DNA of 45,541 nt from Burkholderiales bacterium RIFCSPHIGHO2_12_FULL_63_20 (GCA_001770775.1 MESA01000006.1:102255-147795), one strand, 5' to 3'. Counted from the stretch's first letter, positions 14,221 through 22,773 are shown. Numbers and translations are program-made. Notes: generated from the letters alone by a model not told the origin.

Positions 14221-16557
14221 TCATGCACGCCAGCGCGACAGCAGCAAGGCGTTGCTCACAACACTGACGCTGCTCAAGGCCATGGCCGCACCGGCGAGCA
14301 TGGGGTTGAGCCCCCCGAACGCCGCCAGCGGTATGCCGATGATGTTGTAGCCAAACGCCCACGCCAGGTTCTGCCAGATCTTGGCCGAGGTTCTCCGTGA
14401 GATGTCAAGCGCAGCGGGCACCAGCGTCGGGTCGCCACGCATGAGGGTGATGCCGGCGGCGTTCAAGGCGACGTCTGCGCCGCCCTGCGGGTTGGCCATC
14501 GCCATGCCGACATCGGCCGCAGCCAACGCGGGCGCGTCGTTGATGCCGTCGCCCACCATGGCGACCACCTGCCGGGCACCGCCCTGCCCCTGTTGCAGGC
14601 GCTGGATGTGATCGGCCTTGTCGCCTGGCAACACTTCGGCGATGACCTGCTGGATGCCCAACTGGTGGCCGATGTGCTCGGCCGCACTGCGGTTGTCTCC
14701 CGAGATCATGACGGTGCGAACGCCGAGTTCGTGCAATCGCTTGACCGCAGCAGCCGCCTCGGGCTTGAGCTCGTCACCGAAGGCCATGAGGGCAATGACC
14801 TGCCAGGCCGCCGGTGCGGGGCCTTGACGCAGCAACCACGACACGGTGTGGCCCTGGGCGTGCCAGGCGTCCAGCTTGTCCGACCATGGGCTCAGGCTGG
14901 TGTCCGGGCACAGCTCACTCATCCAGCGGGTGCTGCCCAGAGCCCAGGTCTGGCTGACGCCCGTGCCATCCGTGCCGGAGGGCAGCACACCCTGGATGCC
15001 GCGCCCTGCGACGGCCTGCAGGTCCTGCACGGCCGGCAGGCTCAGGCCCTGGCGAGTGGCCTCGTCGAGCACCGCGCGGGCCAAGGGGTGTTCGCTGCCG
15101 GTTTGCAGGGCCGCCGCCACTTGCAGGGCCTGCTTGCGGTCCAGTCCCTGGCCATCGGCCACCTGCCAGTCCACCAGCAAAGGACGCCCCTGTGTGAGCG
15201 TGCCGGTCTTGTCGAAGGCCACCACCTGCACGCGGTGAGCGACCTCCAGCGCCTCAGGGTCTTTGATGAGGATGCCGTATCGAGCCGCCGCGCCGGTCCC
15301 GGCCATGATGGCGGCAGGGGTGGCCAGGCCCAGGGCACAGGGGCAGGCGATGACCAGCACGGCCACCGCACGGATCAGGGCCACTTCGCCGCCCACGCCC
15401 GCCCACCACCAACCCAGGGCGGTCAGCAGGGCAATGCCCAGCACGGTGGGCACAAAGACGGCCGACACGCGGTCGACCACGCGCTGAATGGGCGCCTTGA
15501 CGGCCTGCGCTTCGACCACACGGCGAATGATGTGCGCCAACATGGTCTGGCCGCCGACGGCGGTGACGCGCATCAGCAGGCGCGCCTCGGTGTTGATGGC
15601 GCCGCCGGTAAGGGGGTCACCCGGGGCCTTGCTCACGGGCAGGGGCTCGCCGGTGAGCAGGGATTCGTCGACGTGGCCGCTGCCCTCGATCACCACGCCA
15701 TCGGTGGGGATGCGCTCGCCAGGGCGCACGATGAGGACATCATCGACCAGCACCTGCTTGAGCGGCACCTCGACTTCGCCTTGCGGGCCTTGGCGGTGAA
15801 CCGTGTCGGGCCGCAGGGATTGCAGGGCGCGGATGGCGGCGGTGGTCTGGCGCTTGGCGCGGGCCTCCAGGGCCTTGCCGAGCAGCACCAGGGTGATCAC
15901 CACGGCGGCAGATTCGAAATACAGTTCTGGCGCGCTGTGGGCGGCATGCGGGTCGGTGCTGTGGCTGTGGCGCCACCACAGCCACATCGACAAGCCCCAG
16001 GCGGCCGAAGTGCCCAGCGCCACCAACTGGTCCATGTTGCCGCTGCCGGCTTTGAGGGCTGCCCAACCCGCTTTGTAAAAGCGTGCGCCCAGCAGGAACT
16101 GCACCGGGGTGGCGAGGGCGAACTGTACCCAGGCGGGCCAGAAGTGGTGGTCGCCCCACAGCATGGGCAACACCAGGGGCAGGCTGGCCACGGCGCCCAG
16201 CAGCACGGCCCCCCAGACGTCCCACCAGGGTACGACCTCTTCCACGACCGTGTCGTCGGCGTGCTGAACCTGGGCGTGGTAGCCCGCGCGTTCAATGGCC
16301 GCGAGCAGGGTGTCAGCCTGGGCCGTGGCGTGGGACTCGTCCGGCGGCACAGCCCATTGAACCGTGGCCATTTCGGTGGCGAAGTTGACCTGCGCCTTCG
16401 CCACGCCCGGCACCTTGCTGAGGGCCCGCTCGACCCGGGTCACACAGGCGGCACAGGTCATGCCGCGTACGGCCAATTGCACCGCGTGGTCTGCGGCAGG
16501 GCCCGCCCCTGCGCTGGGCGCAAGAGAGGAAACTTCGGAAGCAGGCATGGCGCACAT
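14221..16557 (-). CDS. copA: CopA-type Cu(I)-translocating P-type ATPase
   Basis: A 778-residue P1B-type ATPase. One N-terminal HMA domain has GMTCAAC (C35, C38). The membrane CPC motif is at 405-407, the phosphorylation motif DKTGTLT starts at Asp449, and the class marker SEHPLARAV and hinge GDGINDAP follow. These features specify Cu(I)/Ag(I) export from the cytoplasm. It is divergent from a CopZ-like gene 54 bases away. Export by this pump could serve detoxification or feed periplasmic copper enzymes such as NosZ. No CueR-type operator was evident in the short divergent spacer. The start at 16557 (MCAMPASEV) could instead be the Met three codons later. Confidence 0.93.
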   Translation of the reverse strand: MCAMPASEVSSLAPSAGAGPAADHAVQLAVRGMTCAACVTRVERALSKVPGVAKAQVNFATEMATVQWAVPPDESHATAQADTLLAAIERAGYHAQVQHADDTVVEEVVPWWDVWGAVLLGAVASLPLVLPMLWGDHHFWPAWVQFALATPVQFLLGARFYKAGWAALKAGSGNMDQLVALGTSAAWGLSMWLWWRHSHSTDPHAAHSAPELYFESAAVVITLVLLGKALEARAKRQTTAAIRALQSLRPDTVHRQGPQGEVEVPLKQVLVDDVLIVRPGERIPTDGVVIEGSGHVDESLLTGEPLPVSKAPGDPLTGGAINTEARLLMRVTAVGGQTMLAHIIRRVVEAQAVKAPIQRVVDRVSAVFVPTVLGIALLTALGWWWAGVGGEVALIRAVAVLVIACPCALGLATPAAIMAGTGAAARYGILIKDPEALEVAHRVQVVAFDKTGTLTQGRPLLVDWQVADGQGLDRKQALQVAAALQTGSEHPLARAVLDEATRQGLSLPAVQDLQAVAGRGIQGVLPSGTDGTGVSQTWALGSTRWMSELCPDTSLSPWSDKLDAWHAQGHTVSWLLRQGPAPAAWQVIALMAFGDELKPEAAAAVKRLHELGVRTVMISGDNRSAAEHIGHQLGIQQVIAEVLPGDKADHIQRLQQGQGGARQVVAMVGDGINDAPALAAADVGMAMANPQGGADVALNAAGITLMRGDPTLVPAALDISRRTSAKIWQNLAWAFGYNIIGIPLAAFGGLNPMLAGAAMALSSVSVVSNALLLSRWRA

Positions 16558-16610
16558 ATCGGGTTCGCTTCACAATGGTGTCCATATCATCCTCTGAAAG
16601 GATCTTGGTC

Positions 16611-16817
16611 ATGACAACCCCTTCCAATTACCAGCTGCACGTCACGGGCATGAGCTGCCAGCACTGTGTCAAAGCCATCACACAGGCGGTGCAGGATCAG
16701 GATGGTGAGGCGCAGGTGACGGTCGACTTGCCACAGGGCCTGGTGACGGTGGACACGGTGCTCGGCGAGGACGCCGTGCGCGAGATCATCCGCGAAGAAG
16801 GCTACGGTGTCGCCTGA
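16611..16817 (+). CDS. copZ: CopZ-like copper chaperone (HMA domain)
   Basis: A 68-residue single HMA domain with the metal site GMSCQHC (Cys16 and Cys19) and the usual alternating beta-alpha fold (VTVDLPQGLVTVDTVLGED). It probably carries Cu(I) in the cytosol to the divergent CopA pump. ATG 16611 is chosen because GAAAGG lies just upstream. The frame continues 12 codons further upstream without a ribosome site. Its stop codon shares one base with the start of the next gene (TGATG). Confidence 0.9.
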   Translation: MTTPSNYQLHVTGMSCQHCVKAITQAVQDQDGEAQVTVDLPQGLVTVDTVLGEDAVREIIREEGYGVA

Positions 16818-17677
16818 TGGACGCGCCCCTGCATGAATCTCAGCTGACCGCCTGCGGCATTCGCACCCGCGTGTTACAGAGCGGCGCGAATTTGCGTGCC
16901 ACCGAGGCGGTCGTGTTCGTGCACGGGAACCCCGGCTCCGGGGAGGACTGGTCCGACTTGATGCGTCGGCTGTCACCGCATGGCCGTTGTGTGGCGGTGG
17001 ACATGCCCGGCTTTGGCCAGGCCGACAAGCCTGCGGACTACCCCTACTCGGTCGAGGGCGGCGCCACCTTTTTGGGCGAGGCTTTGAAACAGCTGGGCGT
17101 GAGTCGGGCTCATCTGGTTTTGCATGATTTTGGCGGCCCCTGGGGCCTGATGTGGGCCGCCATGTCACCGCTGTCCGTAGGCAGCGTCACGCTGATCAAC
17201 ACCGGCGTGCTGCTGGGATACCGCTGGCACACGATGGCGCGCATCTGGCGAACCCCCATCCTGGGCGAGTTGCAGCAGTGGCTGACCCACCGAGCGGGGT
17301 TCAAGTGGGCCTTGCGCCAGGGGTCACCGCGCGGTTTGCCCGATGCCTTCCTGGACCGGATGTACGATGATTTCGACGCGGGTACGCGCCGAGCGGTCCT
17401 CAAGCTTTACCGTGCAACCTCAGAGCCGGGTCAGCGCGCTGAGCTGCTGGCGCAGTTGTTGCGACCGCATCCGTGGCCGACGCTGGTGGTGTGGGGAGTC
17501 GCCGACCCCTATCTGCCCGTGGCCATGGCCGAGCGGCAAAAAGACGTGTTTGCCAAGGCCGAAGTGGTGCTGTTGCCTGACAGCGGCCACTTCCCCTTTG
17601 CGGATGACCCGGAGGGAGTGGCCCGGGCCGTGGTGCCCTTTCTGACGCAGCAGTTGAGCCACAGCCACCATCCATGA
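16817..17677 (+). CDS. Alpha/beta hydrolase with Asp nucleophile (haloalkane dehalogenase/epoxide hydrolase-like)
   Basis: A 286-residue soluble hydrolase. It has the oxyanion motif HGNPGSGEDW (36-45) and the nucleophile elbow VLHDFGGPWG with Asp104. Candidate acid Asp230 (WGVADPYLP) and His258 (DSGHFPFADDP) complete the triad. An Asp nucleophile followed by FGGPWG is characteristic of haloalkane dehalogenases and epoxide hydrolases rather than esterases. The HGNP motif fits both, so the substrate is open. It is translationally coupled to the CopZ-like gene by one shared base, an odd partnership with no evident link to copper. Confidence 0.87.
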   Translation: MDAPLHESQLTACGIRTRVLQSGANLRATEAVVFVHGNPGSGEDWSDLMRRLSPHGRCVAVDMPGFGQADKPADYPYSVEGGATFLGEALKQLGVSRAHLVLHDFGGPWGLMWAAMSPLSVGSVTLINTGVLLGYRWHTMARIWRTPILGELQQWLTHRAGFKWALRQGSPRGLPDAFLDRMYDDFDAGTRRAVLKLYRATSEPGQRAELLAQLLRPHPWPTLVVWGVADPYLPVAMAERQKDVFAKAEVVLLPDSGHFPFADDPEGVARAVVPFLTQQLSHSHHP

Positions 17678-17699
17678 GCAGAAACAGGAACCCAAGGAC

Positions 17700-17945
17700 A
17701 TGAGCAAAGACCGGGACAGTCAATGGCAACAGCAGAAAACCGATGAGGTCTCGACGTTCGAACACTCGGGTTTCACGCACTCCAGCACGCTGGACTCACG
17801 ACTGGGCGAGGACAAGCGCACCCCACCACCGTCTCGCAGCAGCCGTCGCCATGCCAATCGCAAGCCGTCCTGGGTGCTTTTGCTGATCCTGATGGTGGTG
17901 CTGGCAGGGGTAGCGGTGCTGAAGGTGATCAGCTATCTGACCTGA
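17700..17945 (+). CDS. Small single-pass membrane protein, 81 aa
   Basis: An 81-residue protein with a polar, Ser/Arg-rich N-terminal half and one C-terminal membrane helix (WVLLLILMVVLAGVAVLKVI). This predicts a tail-anchored inner-membrane topology. No known motif is seen. It starts 22 bases after the hydrolase gene, with AGGAACCCAAGGAC upstream of ATG. A short palindrome (GCGGTTAAAACCGC, 17950-17963) lies between its stop and the convergent DUF2894 gene, but no T-run follows closely. Confidence 0.65.
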   Translation: MSKDRDSQWQQQKTDEVSTFEHSGFTHSSTLDSRLGEDKRTPPPSRSSRRHANRKPSWVLLLILMVVLAGVAVLKVISYLT

Positions 17946-17970
17946 AGCTGCGGTTAAAACCGCGCGGGGG

Positions 17971-18585
17971 TCATTTTTTGGTTCGGCTCGGTCGCTTGGG
18001 TTTGCTGTCCTTCAAAGCCGTTTGCTGGTTGACCTGATCCAGCCACAGCAGCGCCTCCATTTGCGCCAGGAAGCGCCCCAGGTAGTCGGGCGAGAGGCTG
18101 CGCATGAGGGTGAGCGAGCGCAGCATGAGCCGGTGTGAGTTGAGTGGACCGGCATTGTCCGGACCGCGGTGCACGGCCTGGACCACCTGCTGGTCAGCCG
18201 CGATCTTGATCCAGACCTCGCTGAAACCGCGCACACTTTTCAGGTCGGAAGCATTGCCGCCCTCCTCCGGGTCTGCGTGCGACACCTGAGCTTGGGTGCG
18301 CTCCTGAATGTAGCGGTTCAAGCGGGTCAAAGGCGCCGCATGCGCCGAGGCCAGCACGGTGTTGGCAACTCGCGCACCTGCGGCTTCGCCCTCGGATGAG
18401 GCTGCGCTGGCAACACGCTGGACGTAGTCTGCCACCGCGACATGCAAACGCTGCGTCAGGCGCTGTCGCACCGCGTCGGGCTGCGTGGCCAGGCGGCGTT
18501 CAAGCACCTCCAAGTAATGGAAGCGAGCCGGATCAAGGTGATGGGCACCCGCTTCGCGCAGCGATGCCAGGGTAGGCTCACTCAT
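17971..18585 (-). CDS. DUF2894 family protein, last gene of motor-like operon
   Basis: A 204-residue cytosolic protein. The N-terminal helical half begins with LASLREAGAHHLDPARFHYLE. The conserved C-terminal block has SVRGFSEVWIKIAADQQV, GPDNAGPLNSHRL and LRSLSPDYLGRFLAQMEALLWLDQ, and the tail is Lys/Arg-rich. These match what I know of DUF2894, a betaproteobacterial family of unknown function. Its start overlaps the stop of the OmpA-like gene by four bases (ATGA), so it is expected to be made in step with that protein. No catalytic residues are apparent; an adaptor or regulator role is only inference. Confidence 0.8.
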   Translation of the reverse strand: MSEPTLASLREAGAHHLDPARFHYLEVLERRLATQPDAVRQRLTQRLHVAVADYVQRVASAASSEGEAAGARVANTVLASAHAAPLTRLNRYIQERTQAQVSHADPEEGGNASDLKSVRGFSEVWIKIAADQQVVQAVHRGPDNAGPLNSHRLMLRSLTLMRSLSPDYLGRFLAQMEALLWLDQVNQQTALKDSKPKRPSRTKK

Positions 18586-19289
18586 GGCGCTTCGGGCTCG
18601 GCGGCTTGGTCGGCCTGCGGCGGGAGGCTCGGGGACTGAGCCTGAGTGGAAGCCGGAGTAGGTGCCGTTTTGGGCACCGGCGCCATTTCCACCCGTCGGT
18701 TCTGCGCCCTGCCCCGCTCATCGGCATTGGGGGCCACGGGTTGCTCGGCACCGAAGGCGGCGGCAAAGACTTGAGACGAGGGCATGCCTTCGTCGATCAG
18801 GGCGCGGGTGACGGTCAAGGCGCGCTGAGCGGACAGCTCCAGGTTGTCGGTGAAACGGCGGTTGCCATCGCGCAGCAGGGTGTCGTCGGTGAAGCCGCTC
18901 ACCATCAACATCTCCTGGCGTTCGCCCAGGTACACGCGCAAGGGTTCCACCAGACTTTTGAGCAGCTGGCGCCCATCGGGCCGCAACTCGTCCGAGCCCG
19001 CGGCGAACAGCACACTGCCGCTGATGCCGATGCGGCCATCGTTGAGGGTGACGCGACCGCTGGCCAGCGGGCCGGCCAGGGCGTGTTCGAGCGCCATGCG
19101 ACGCTGCTCTTCCTGCTGACGCTTTTCGACCTCCTGCTTGAGGCTGCTGACGAGGTCCATCTGCACCACGAGCATGCCCACCAGGATCAGCACGAAGGCG
19201 CCCAGCAGGCCGGACATCAGGTCACCGAACACGGCCCAGACCGGCGCCGTCTGCTCGACGGCATCGTCCCGGTCGTCAAGGTCCATCAT
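18582..19289 (-). CDS. MotB/ZorB-like protein: one TM helix plus OmpA-like domain
   Basis: A 235-residue protein. A short acidic cytoplasmic N-terminus precedes one membrane helix (residues 17-42) containing Asp23 in FGDLMSGLLGAF. This is the position and context of the ion-carrying Asp in MotB, ExbD and ZorB. A short coiled coil (50-70) leads to an OmpA/MotB-like peptidoglycan-binding domain (about 92-205) with NLELSAQRA and AQNRRVEM. It should sit in the inner membrane and grip the cell wall. It overlaps both neighbours by four bases, and the upstream gene encodes the MotA-like partner. The family is clear; the work the motor does is unknown. Confidence 0.87.
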   Translation of the reverse strand: MMDLDDRDDAVEQTAPVWAVFGDLMSGLLGAFVLILVGMLVVQMDLVSSLKQEVEKRQQEEQRRMALEHALAGPLASGRVTLNDGRIGISGSVLFAAGSDELRPDGRQLLKSLVEPLRVYLGERQEMLMVSGFTDDTLLRDGNRRFTDNLELSAQRALTVTRALIDEGMPSSQVFAAAFGAEQPVAPNADERGRAQNRRVEMAPVPKTAPTPASTQAQSPSLPPQADQAAEPEAP

Positions 19290-21796
19290 CGGGCACTCCC
19301 TTCAGCGGAGGCCAGGGCCTTGCCATGCAGGCGACGCAGGTCTTCGACGATGCCTTGTTGCGAGCTGATGCTGAGGTCGATGACCTCACGGGCCTGGGCC
19401 ACGTAGTAGGCCAGCTGTTCGTCGCTGCGCGTGAGGGACTGACCAATGGCGCGCTCGATGCCTTGCAGACTGCCGATCAGCTTCTCGTTGGTGTCGCTGA
19501 ACAGGCTCACGCCATGCGCGAAGGACTCGCCCAGGCTGGACAGCTCGACGGCGCTGGCCGCCACATGGGCCGCCACCTCATCGACCTGACCGGCTTGCTG
19601 GCTGAGAGCGCCCGCGAACTGGGCGCCGGCTTCTTGCAGCACGCCGGTGGCCGAGCTGACCATGGACTCGATGGCGGCGCGCTGTTGACCCGCGGCTTCG
19701 TTGACGGACTGCAGCAAGGTGCCGAGCTGCGCCATCATGGCGGTGCGCTCGGACAGGGCGAGGTTGTCGCGCTCGCTGATGTGGGCCATGTCGCGGCGCA
19801 GCTGCACGATGACCTCGGAGGCGGCCTGCGGCACTTCGGAGGCGGTTTGCAGCAAGCGGTTGAGCGGAGCTTCCAACGAGGTGCCCAGGGTGGCGAGGTG
19901 CTGGGCCACAGCGGCCTGCAGAGCGTCCAGGCGCTCGACGGCGGCACGGCCACGCTGCGCTTCTTCATCGCGCAGGGCCTGCAGTTCGGTGCGCCAGACG
20001 GTGCTCAACTGGTCCATGCGCTCGCCTTGTGAGGCGATCCATTGCTGCTCTGAGGCCAGGCGGGCACGCACCAGTTCTTCCGATTGGGCCAGCAGTTGCG
20101 TCACGCCGGCCAGGGTCTGGCTGACGTGCTGGCTGGCGCGCTCGGTGATCTGGCCGGCGGCGCTCTCCAGCGTCTGGCAGACGGCCTGCTGTTGGTCCAG
20201 CGTCTGGGTGCCAACACGCTGCCATTCGGCGGCCAGCGTAGCGGCCGTGGTGTCCATGGCCTGCTGCCAGGCGGCCAGGCGTTGCTGCTCGGCGGTGGTT
20301 TGGGCGGTTTGTGCTTGCGAGGCGGTGTCCTGCAACGAGGTCAGCACGTCGCGGGCACGCTGGGCGAAGGTGTCGTTGAAACCCTGCAGGGCTTGCTCGA
20401 GGCCGGCCACCAGCGTCTCGTGGGTGTGGGCCTGGCTGTGCTGGGCCGCCGTCCAGCTGGCGGCCACCTGAGCGGCCTGTTCGCGGATCTGCGCCGAGGC
20501 TGCTTCCAGGGCCTGACACACGGCCTGTTGCTGGCTCACGGTCTGAGCGCCGGCCTGCTGCCATTCGCCCGCGAGCGTGGTCGCCAGTGTGGCCATCGTG
20601 CCTTGCCATTCGGCCAGGCGCTGCTGGTCGGCCTCAGCCTGCGCCGCCTGCGCTTGCGAGGCGGCGCTGTGCAGCGACGTCAGCACGGTGGCGGCGCGTT
20701 GCTCGAAGGTCTGCGTGAAGGCTTGCAGCGCGCCATCCAGCCCCGTCAGCAGGTGCTGCTGGGTCTGGCTCTGGTTCTGCAGGGCCGAGGTCCAGGTGTC
20801 GGCCACCTGGCGGGCGGTGCCCTCCCACTGCGTGCTCAAGCCGTTGAGCTGGGCCTGGGTGGCGTCGATCAGGCGCTGGTGCGTGCGCTGCGATTCTTGC
20901 GCGATCTCGCTCATGGCGGTCTCGACGACGGGCTTGAGGGTGTCGCTGGCGGCACGGGCGCTGGCGGTGAGGCTGTCTTGCAAGGCGGTGCCCACGGCCT
21001 GGGCCAGGTCGGTGTAGGCGGTGGCGGCTTCACGGTGGAAAGCCTGTTGCTGGGCCAGCAGTTGCGCGTCGAGCTGTTCGCTGCGGCGCTCCAGCCCGGT
21101 CATCAGGGACTGCAGCCGATCGACCAGCACCGGCATGGCATCGGCCTGCGCCTGCAGCGCCTTGAAGGTGGCATCACGCTGGTGAGCCGCTGACAGGGGG
21201 CGCAAGGTGGTGGCGATCTGGGCGTCGAGTTGGCGTGCGACCTCGATGCGCTCACGACGGGTCAGGGCCGACATCAGGCCCAGCAGCGCCGAGGCCGCGA
21301 CCCCGGCCACCGAGGTGCCAAACGCCAGGCCCAGGCCCTTGATGGGCGCGGCCAGAGCGGCGCGGATGGCCTCCAGATTGGCCGAGCCTTCGAGCGCGAA
21401 CACGGCACCCTTGAAGGTGACCACCATGCCCAGGAAGGTGCCGAGCATGCCGAGCATGACCAGCAGGCCCACCAGGTAAGGGGTGAGCGCCGGGCCCGGC
21501 ATGGCCACCCGCTGGCCTTCGATGCGCGAGCGCACCGGGTGCTGCAAGGTGGGGTGCAGGCGGGACAGCCAGGCACCCAGGTCACTCAAATCGGGTGGGA
21601 TGTGGGCCAGCGCCTCGCTCAGCGTGGCCGTGGCGGCACGAAAACGCCGCAGTTCCAGGGCGCCGAGGACGTAGACCCCGCCGATCACGGCGGTCATGGC
21701 CAGGGCCATCCAGCTCGCCCCCACAAAGCCCCAGCCGACCCAGCCCACGGTCACCAGACCGATGCTGAAGATGACGGTCATCATGAATTTGTTCAT
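19286..21796 (-). CDS. DUF802 protein: MotA/ZorA-like channel with long coiled-coil tail
   Basis: An 836-residue protein. The N-terminus has two hydrophobic segments (about 8-48). A MotA/ExbB-like pair follows: LVGLLVMLGMLGTFLGMVV near 108-126 and IKGLGLAFGTSVAGVAASAL near 152-171. The GTFLGM and FGTSVAG motifs are those of MotA/TolQ/ExbB proteins. The remaining 650 residues are almost wholly helical, Gln/Ala-rich and coiled-coil-forming, with an internal repeat. A MotA-like head with a long cytoplasmic tail is the design of ZorA. It overlaps the genes on both sides by four bases. The presumed partner is the OmpA-like protein, forming an ion-driven stator. Length and tail clearly exceed flagellar MotA. 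Confidence 0.86.
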   Translation of the reverse strand: MNKFMMTVIFSIGLVTVGWVGWGFVGASWMALAMTAVIGGVYVLGALELRRFRAATATLSEALAHIPPDLSDLGAWLSRLHPTLQHPVRSRIEGQRVAMPGPALTPYLVGLLVMLGMLGTFLGMVVTFKGAVFALEGSANLEAIRAALAAPIKGLGLAFGTSVAGVAASALLGLMSALTRRERIEVARQLDAQIATTLRPLSAAHQRDATFKALQAQADAMPVLVDRLQSLMTGLERRSEQLDAQLLAQQQAFHREAATAYTDLAQAVGTALQDSLTASARAASDTLKPVVETAMSEIAQESQRTHQRLIDATQAQLNGLSTQWEGTARQVADTWTSALQNQSQTQQHLLTGLDGALQAFTQTFEQRAATVLTSLHSAASQAQAAQAEADQQRLAEWQGTMATLATTLAGEWQQAGAQTVSQQQAVCQALEAASAQIREQAAQVAASWTAAQHSQAHTHETLVAGLEQALQGFNDTFAQRARDVLTSLQDTASQAQTAQTTAEQQRLAAWQQAMDTTAATLAAEWQRVGTQTLDQQQAVCQTLESAAGQITERASQHVSQTLAGVTQLLAQSEELVRARLASEQQWIASQGERMDQLSTVWRTELQALRDEEAQRGRAAVERLDALQAAVAQHLATLGTSLEAPLNRLLQTASEVPQAASEVIVQLRRDMAHISERDNLALSERTAMMAQLGTLLQSVNEAAGQQRAAIESMVSSATGVLQEAGAQFAGALSQQAGQVDEVAAHVAASAVELSSLGESFAHGVSLFSDTNEKLIGSLQGIERAIGQSLTRSDEQLAYYVAQAREVIDLSISSQQGIVEDLRRLHGKALASAEGSAR
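20126..20743 (-). repeat. Tandem 113-residue coiled-coil repeat inside the DUF802 gene
   Basis: Residues 352-464 and 465-557 of the DUF802 protein align in register. Examples are GLDGALQAFTQTFEQRAA with GLEQALQGFNDTFAQRAR, and QTVSQQQAVCQALEAA with QTLDQQQAVCQTLESA. The tail end of a further unit precedes the first copy. The unit is about 339 bases long and may allow the tail to change length by recombination. Confidence 0.75.
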
Positions 21797-22611
21797 TGTG
21801 ATTCGCTGCTCTCGCTGTGTTCGCTGTTCTTGTTTAGCTCATTGCCCGCGTTCTGGGCGGCTTCCATCAGGCCCAGAATGGGGTGCAGACGCTGGTGCAA
21901 CTCGGCCAGCATCATGTCGCGCATGTCGCGCTGAAAGGCAGCAATCCAGCCGCCGGGTTGTCGCCAGCGGATGGGATCATCCTCGCCTCCCTGCACCGCG
22001 ACCGTCTGTTCGTGTTGCTGCCGCCAGTGTTCCAGGCGCCGCTCCAGGTACACCGGCACGCTGGTCCACAGCTTTTGCTCGCGGGCGCCCAGCATCTGCT
22101 CCATCACGGCATCCAGCGCCACCAGCTGCCGCAAGGCGGGCGAGCCTTTGGAGAGCATCTGGCGCACCTGGACTCTCAAGGCCCCCACGGCGTTCTCCAT
22201 CTGCTTTTGCAAACTTTGGTAGCGTTGGTAATGGGGGGCGTACTTGGACTCGGCGCGGGCGTCGTCTTCTTCGAGGGTGTGCAGCAGGGTCCGGGGGGAG
22301 GACGGCAGCGGGGTGTGGGGCGGCGTCACCTTGGCGGTGATCAGGGCGGTCAACTCGGCCTTGACCTGGTTCACCAACTGGGCCACCGCGCTCGCGTCCA
22401 CCGCCTGTCCGCGCAACTTGGTCTGAGACGGGTAGGACTCGATGGCCTGTAGCGCGCCATCGAGCTTGACGGCATCGAAGGCGCTCAACCAGTGGCTGAG
22501 TCGCTCGGCCACGTCCTGACGCGCCGACTCGCCATCCACCTGCGCCCATTCCTGGAGCAAGCGGACGAGTCGTGAACTGCCGAGACGGTGCTGCAAATCC
22601 AATCCTTCCAT
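21793..22611 (-). CDS. DUF3348 family protein, first gene of motor-like operon
   Basis: A 272-residue cytosolic protein beginning MEGLDLQHRLGSSRLVRLL. It is predicted helical, with ERRLEHWRQQHEQTV and DMRDMMLAELHQRLHPILGL near the C-terminus and a Ser/Glu-rich tail. It matches DUF3348 as I know it, a betaproteobacterial family found with DUF802 genes. The ATG at 22611 is the first reasonable start; the open frame extends far upstream across the arsR promoter and gene and cannot all be coding. Its stop overlaps the DUF802 start by four bases. Function unknown; co-occurrence suggests a soluble partner of the motor. Confidence 0.78.
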   Translation of the reverse strand: MEGLDLQHRLGSSRLVRLLQEWAQVDGESARQDVAERLSHWLSAFDAVKLDGALQAIESYPSQTKLRGQAVDASAVAQLVNQVKAELTALITAKVTPPHTPLPSSPRTLLHTLEEDDARAESKYAPHYQRYQSLQKQMENAVGALRVQVRQMLSKGSPALRQLVALDAVMEQMLGAREQKLWTSVPVYLERRLEHWRQQHEQTVAVQGGEDDPIRWRQPGGWIAAFQRDMRDMMLAELHQRLHPILGLMEAAQNAGNELNKNSEHSESSESQ

Positions 22612-22738
22612 GCCACGCGCAGGGGTGGCGGCCTTGTGATGCGACGACGGGCGAAACCGCGTATTTTCGTTCAGGACGGAGGCGGTGGTGCCGCATGCGT
22701 GTGCGGACACTGTGCAACGGGTGGCGTGGCCCACACCC

Positions 22739-22767
22739 TTGCAATACTTCAATGATCGTTGTATTAT
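22739..22767 (+). promoter_or_regulatory. arsR promoter with overlapping inverted repeat operator
   Basis: A -35 hexamer TTGCAA (22739-22744), a 17-base spacer and a -10 hexamer TATTAT (22762-22767) form a near-consensus sigma-70 promoter. An imperfect palindrome with outer arms AATAC/GTATT (22743-22747 and 22761-22765) covers the spacer, where ArsR/SmtB repressors normally bind. Transcription should start at or within a base or two of the arsR ATG at 22774, implying a leaderless message. Confidence 0.72.
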
Positions 22768-22773
22768 TGCTGT

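Noticed and set aside
16558-16610. CueR-type operator in the copA/copZ divergent spacer
   Set aside because: No MerR-type dyad with the expected spacing could be found.
14593-16614. 673-codon plus-strand frame antisense to copA
   Set aside because: copA has all P-type ATPase motifs in the other strand; the antisense translation is repetitive and unrecognisable.
17950-17963. GCGGTTAAAACCGC as an intrinsic terminator between convergent genes
   Set aside because: The stem is short with a tiny loop, and the nearest T-run is 10 bases away inside the neighbouring gene end.
17971-22611. A complete Zorya defence system
   Set aside because: Only ZorA/ZorB-like parts are present; no helicase, nuclease or ZorC/ZorE-like gene is beside them, so the name Zorya is not justified.
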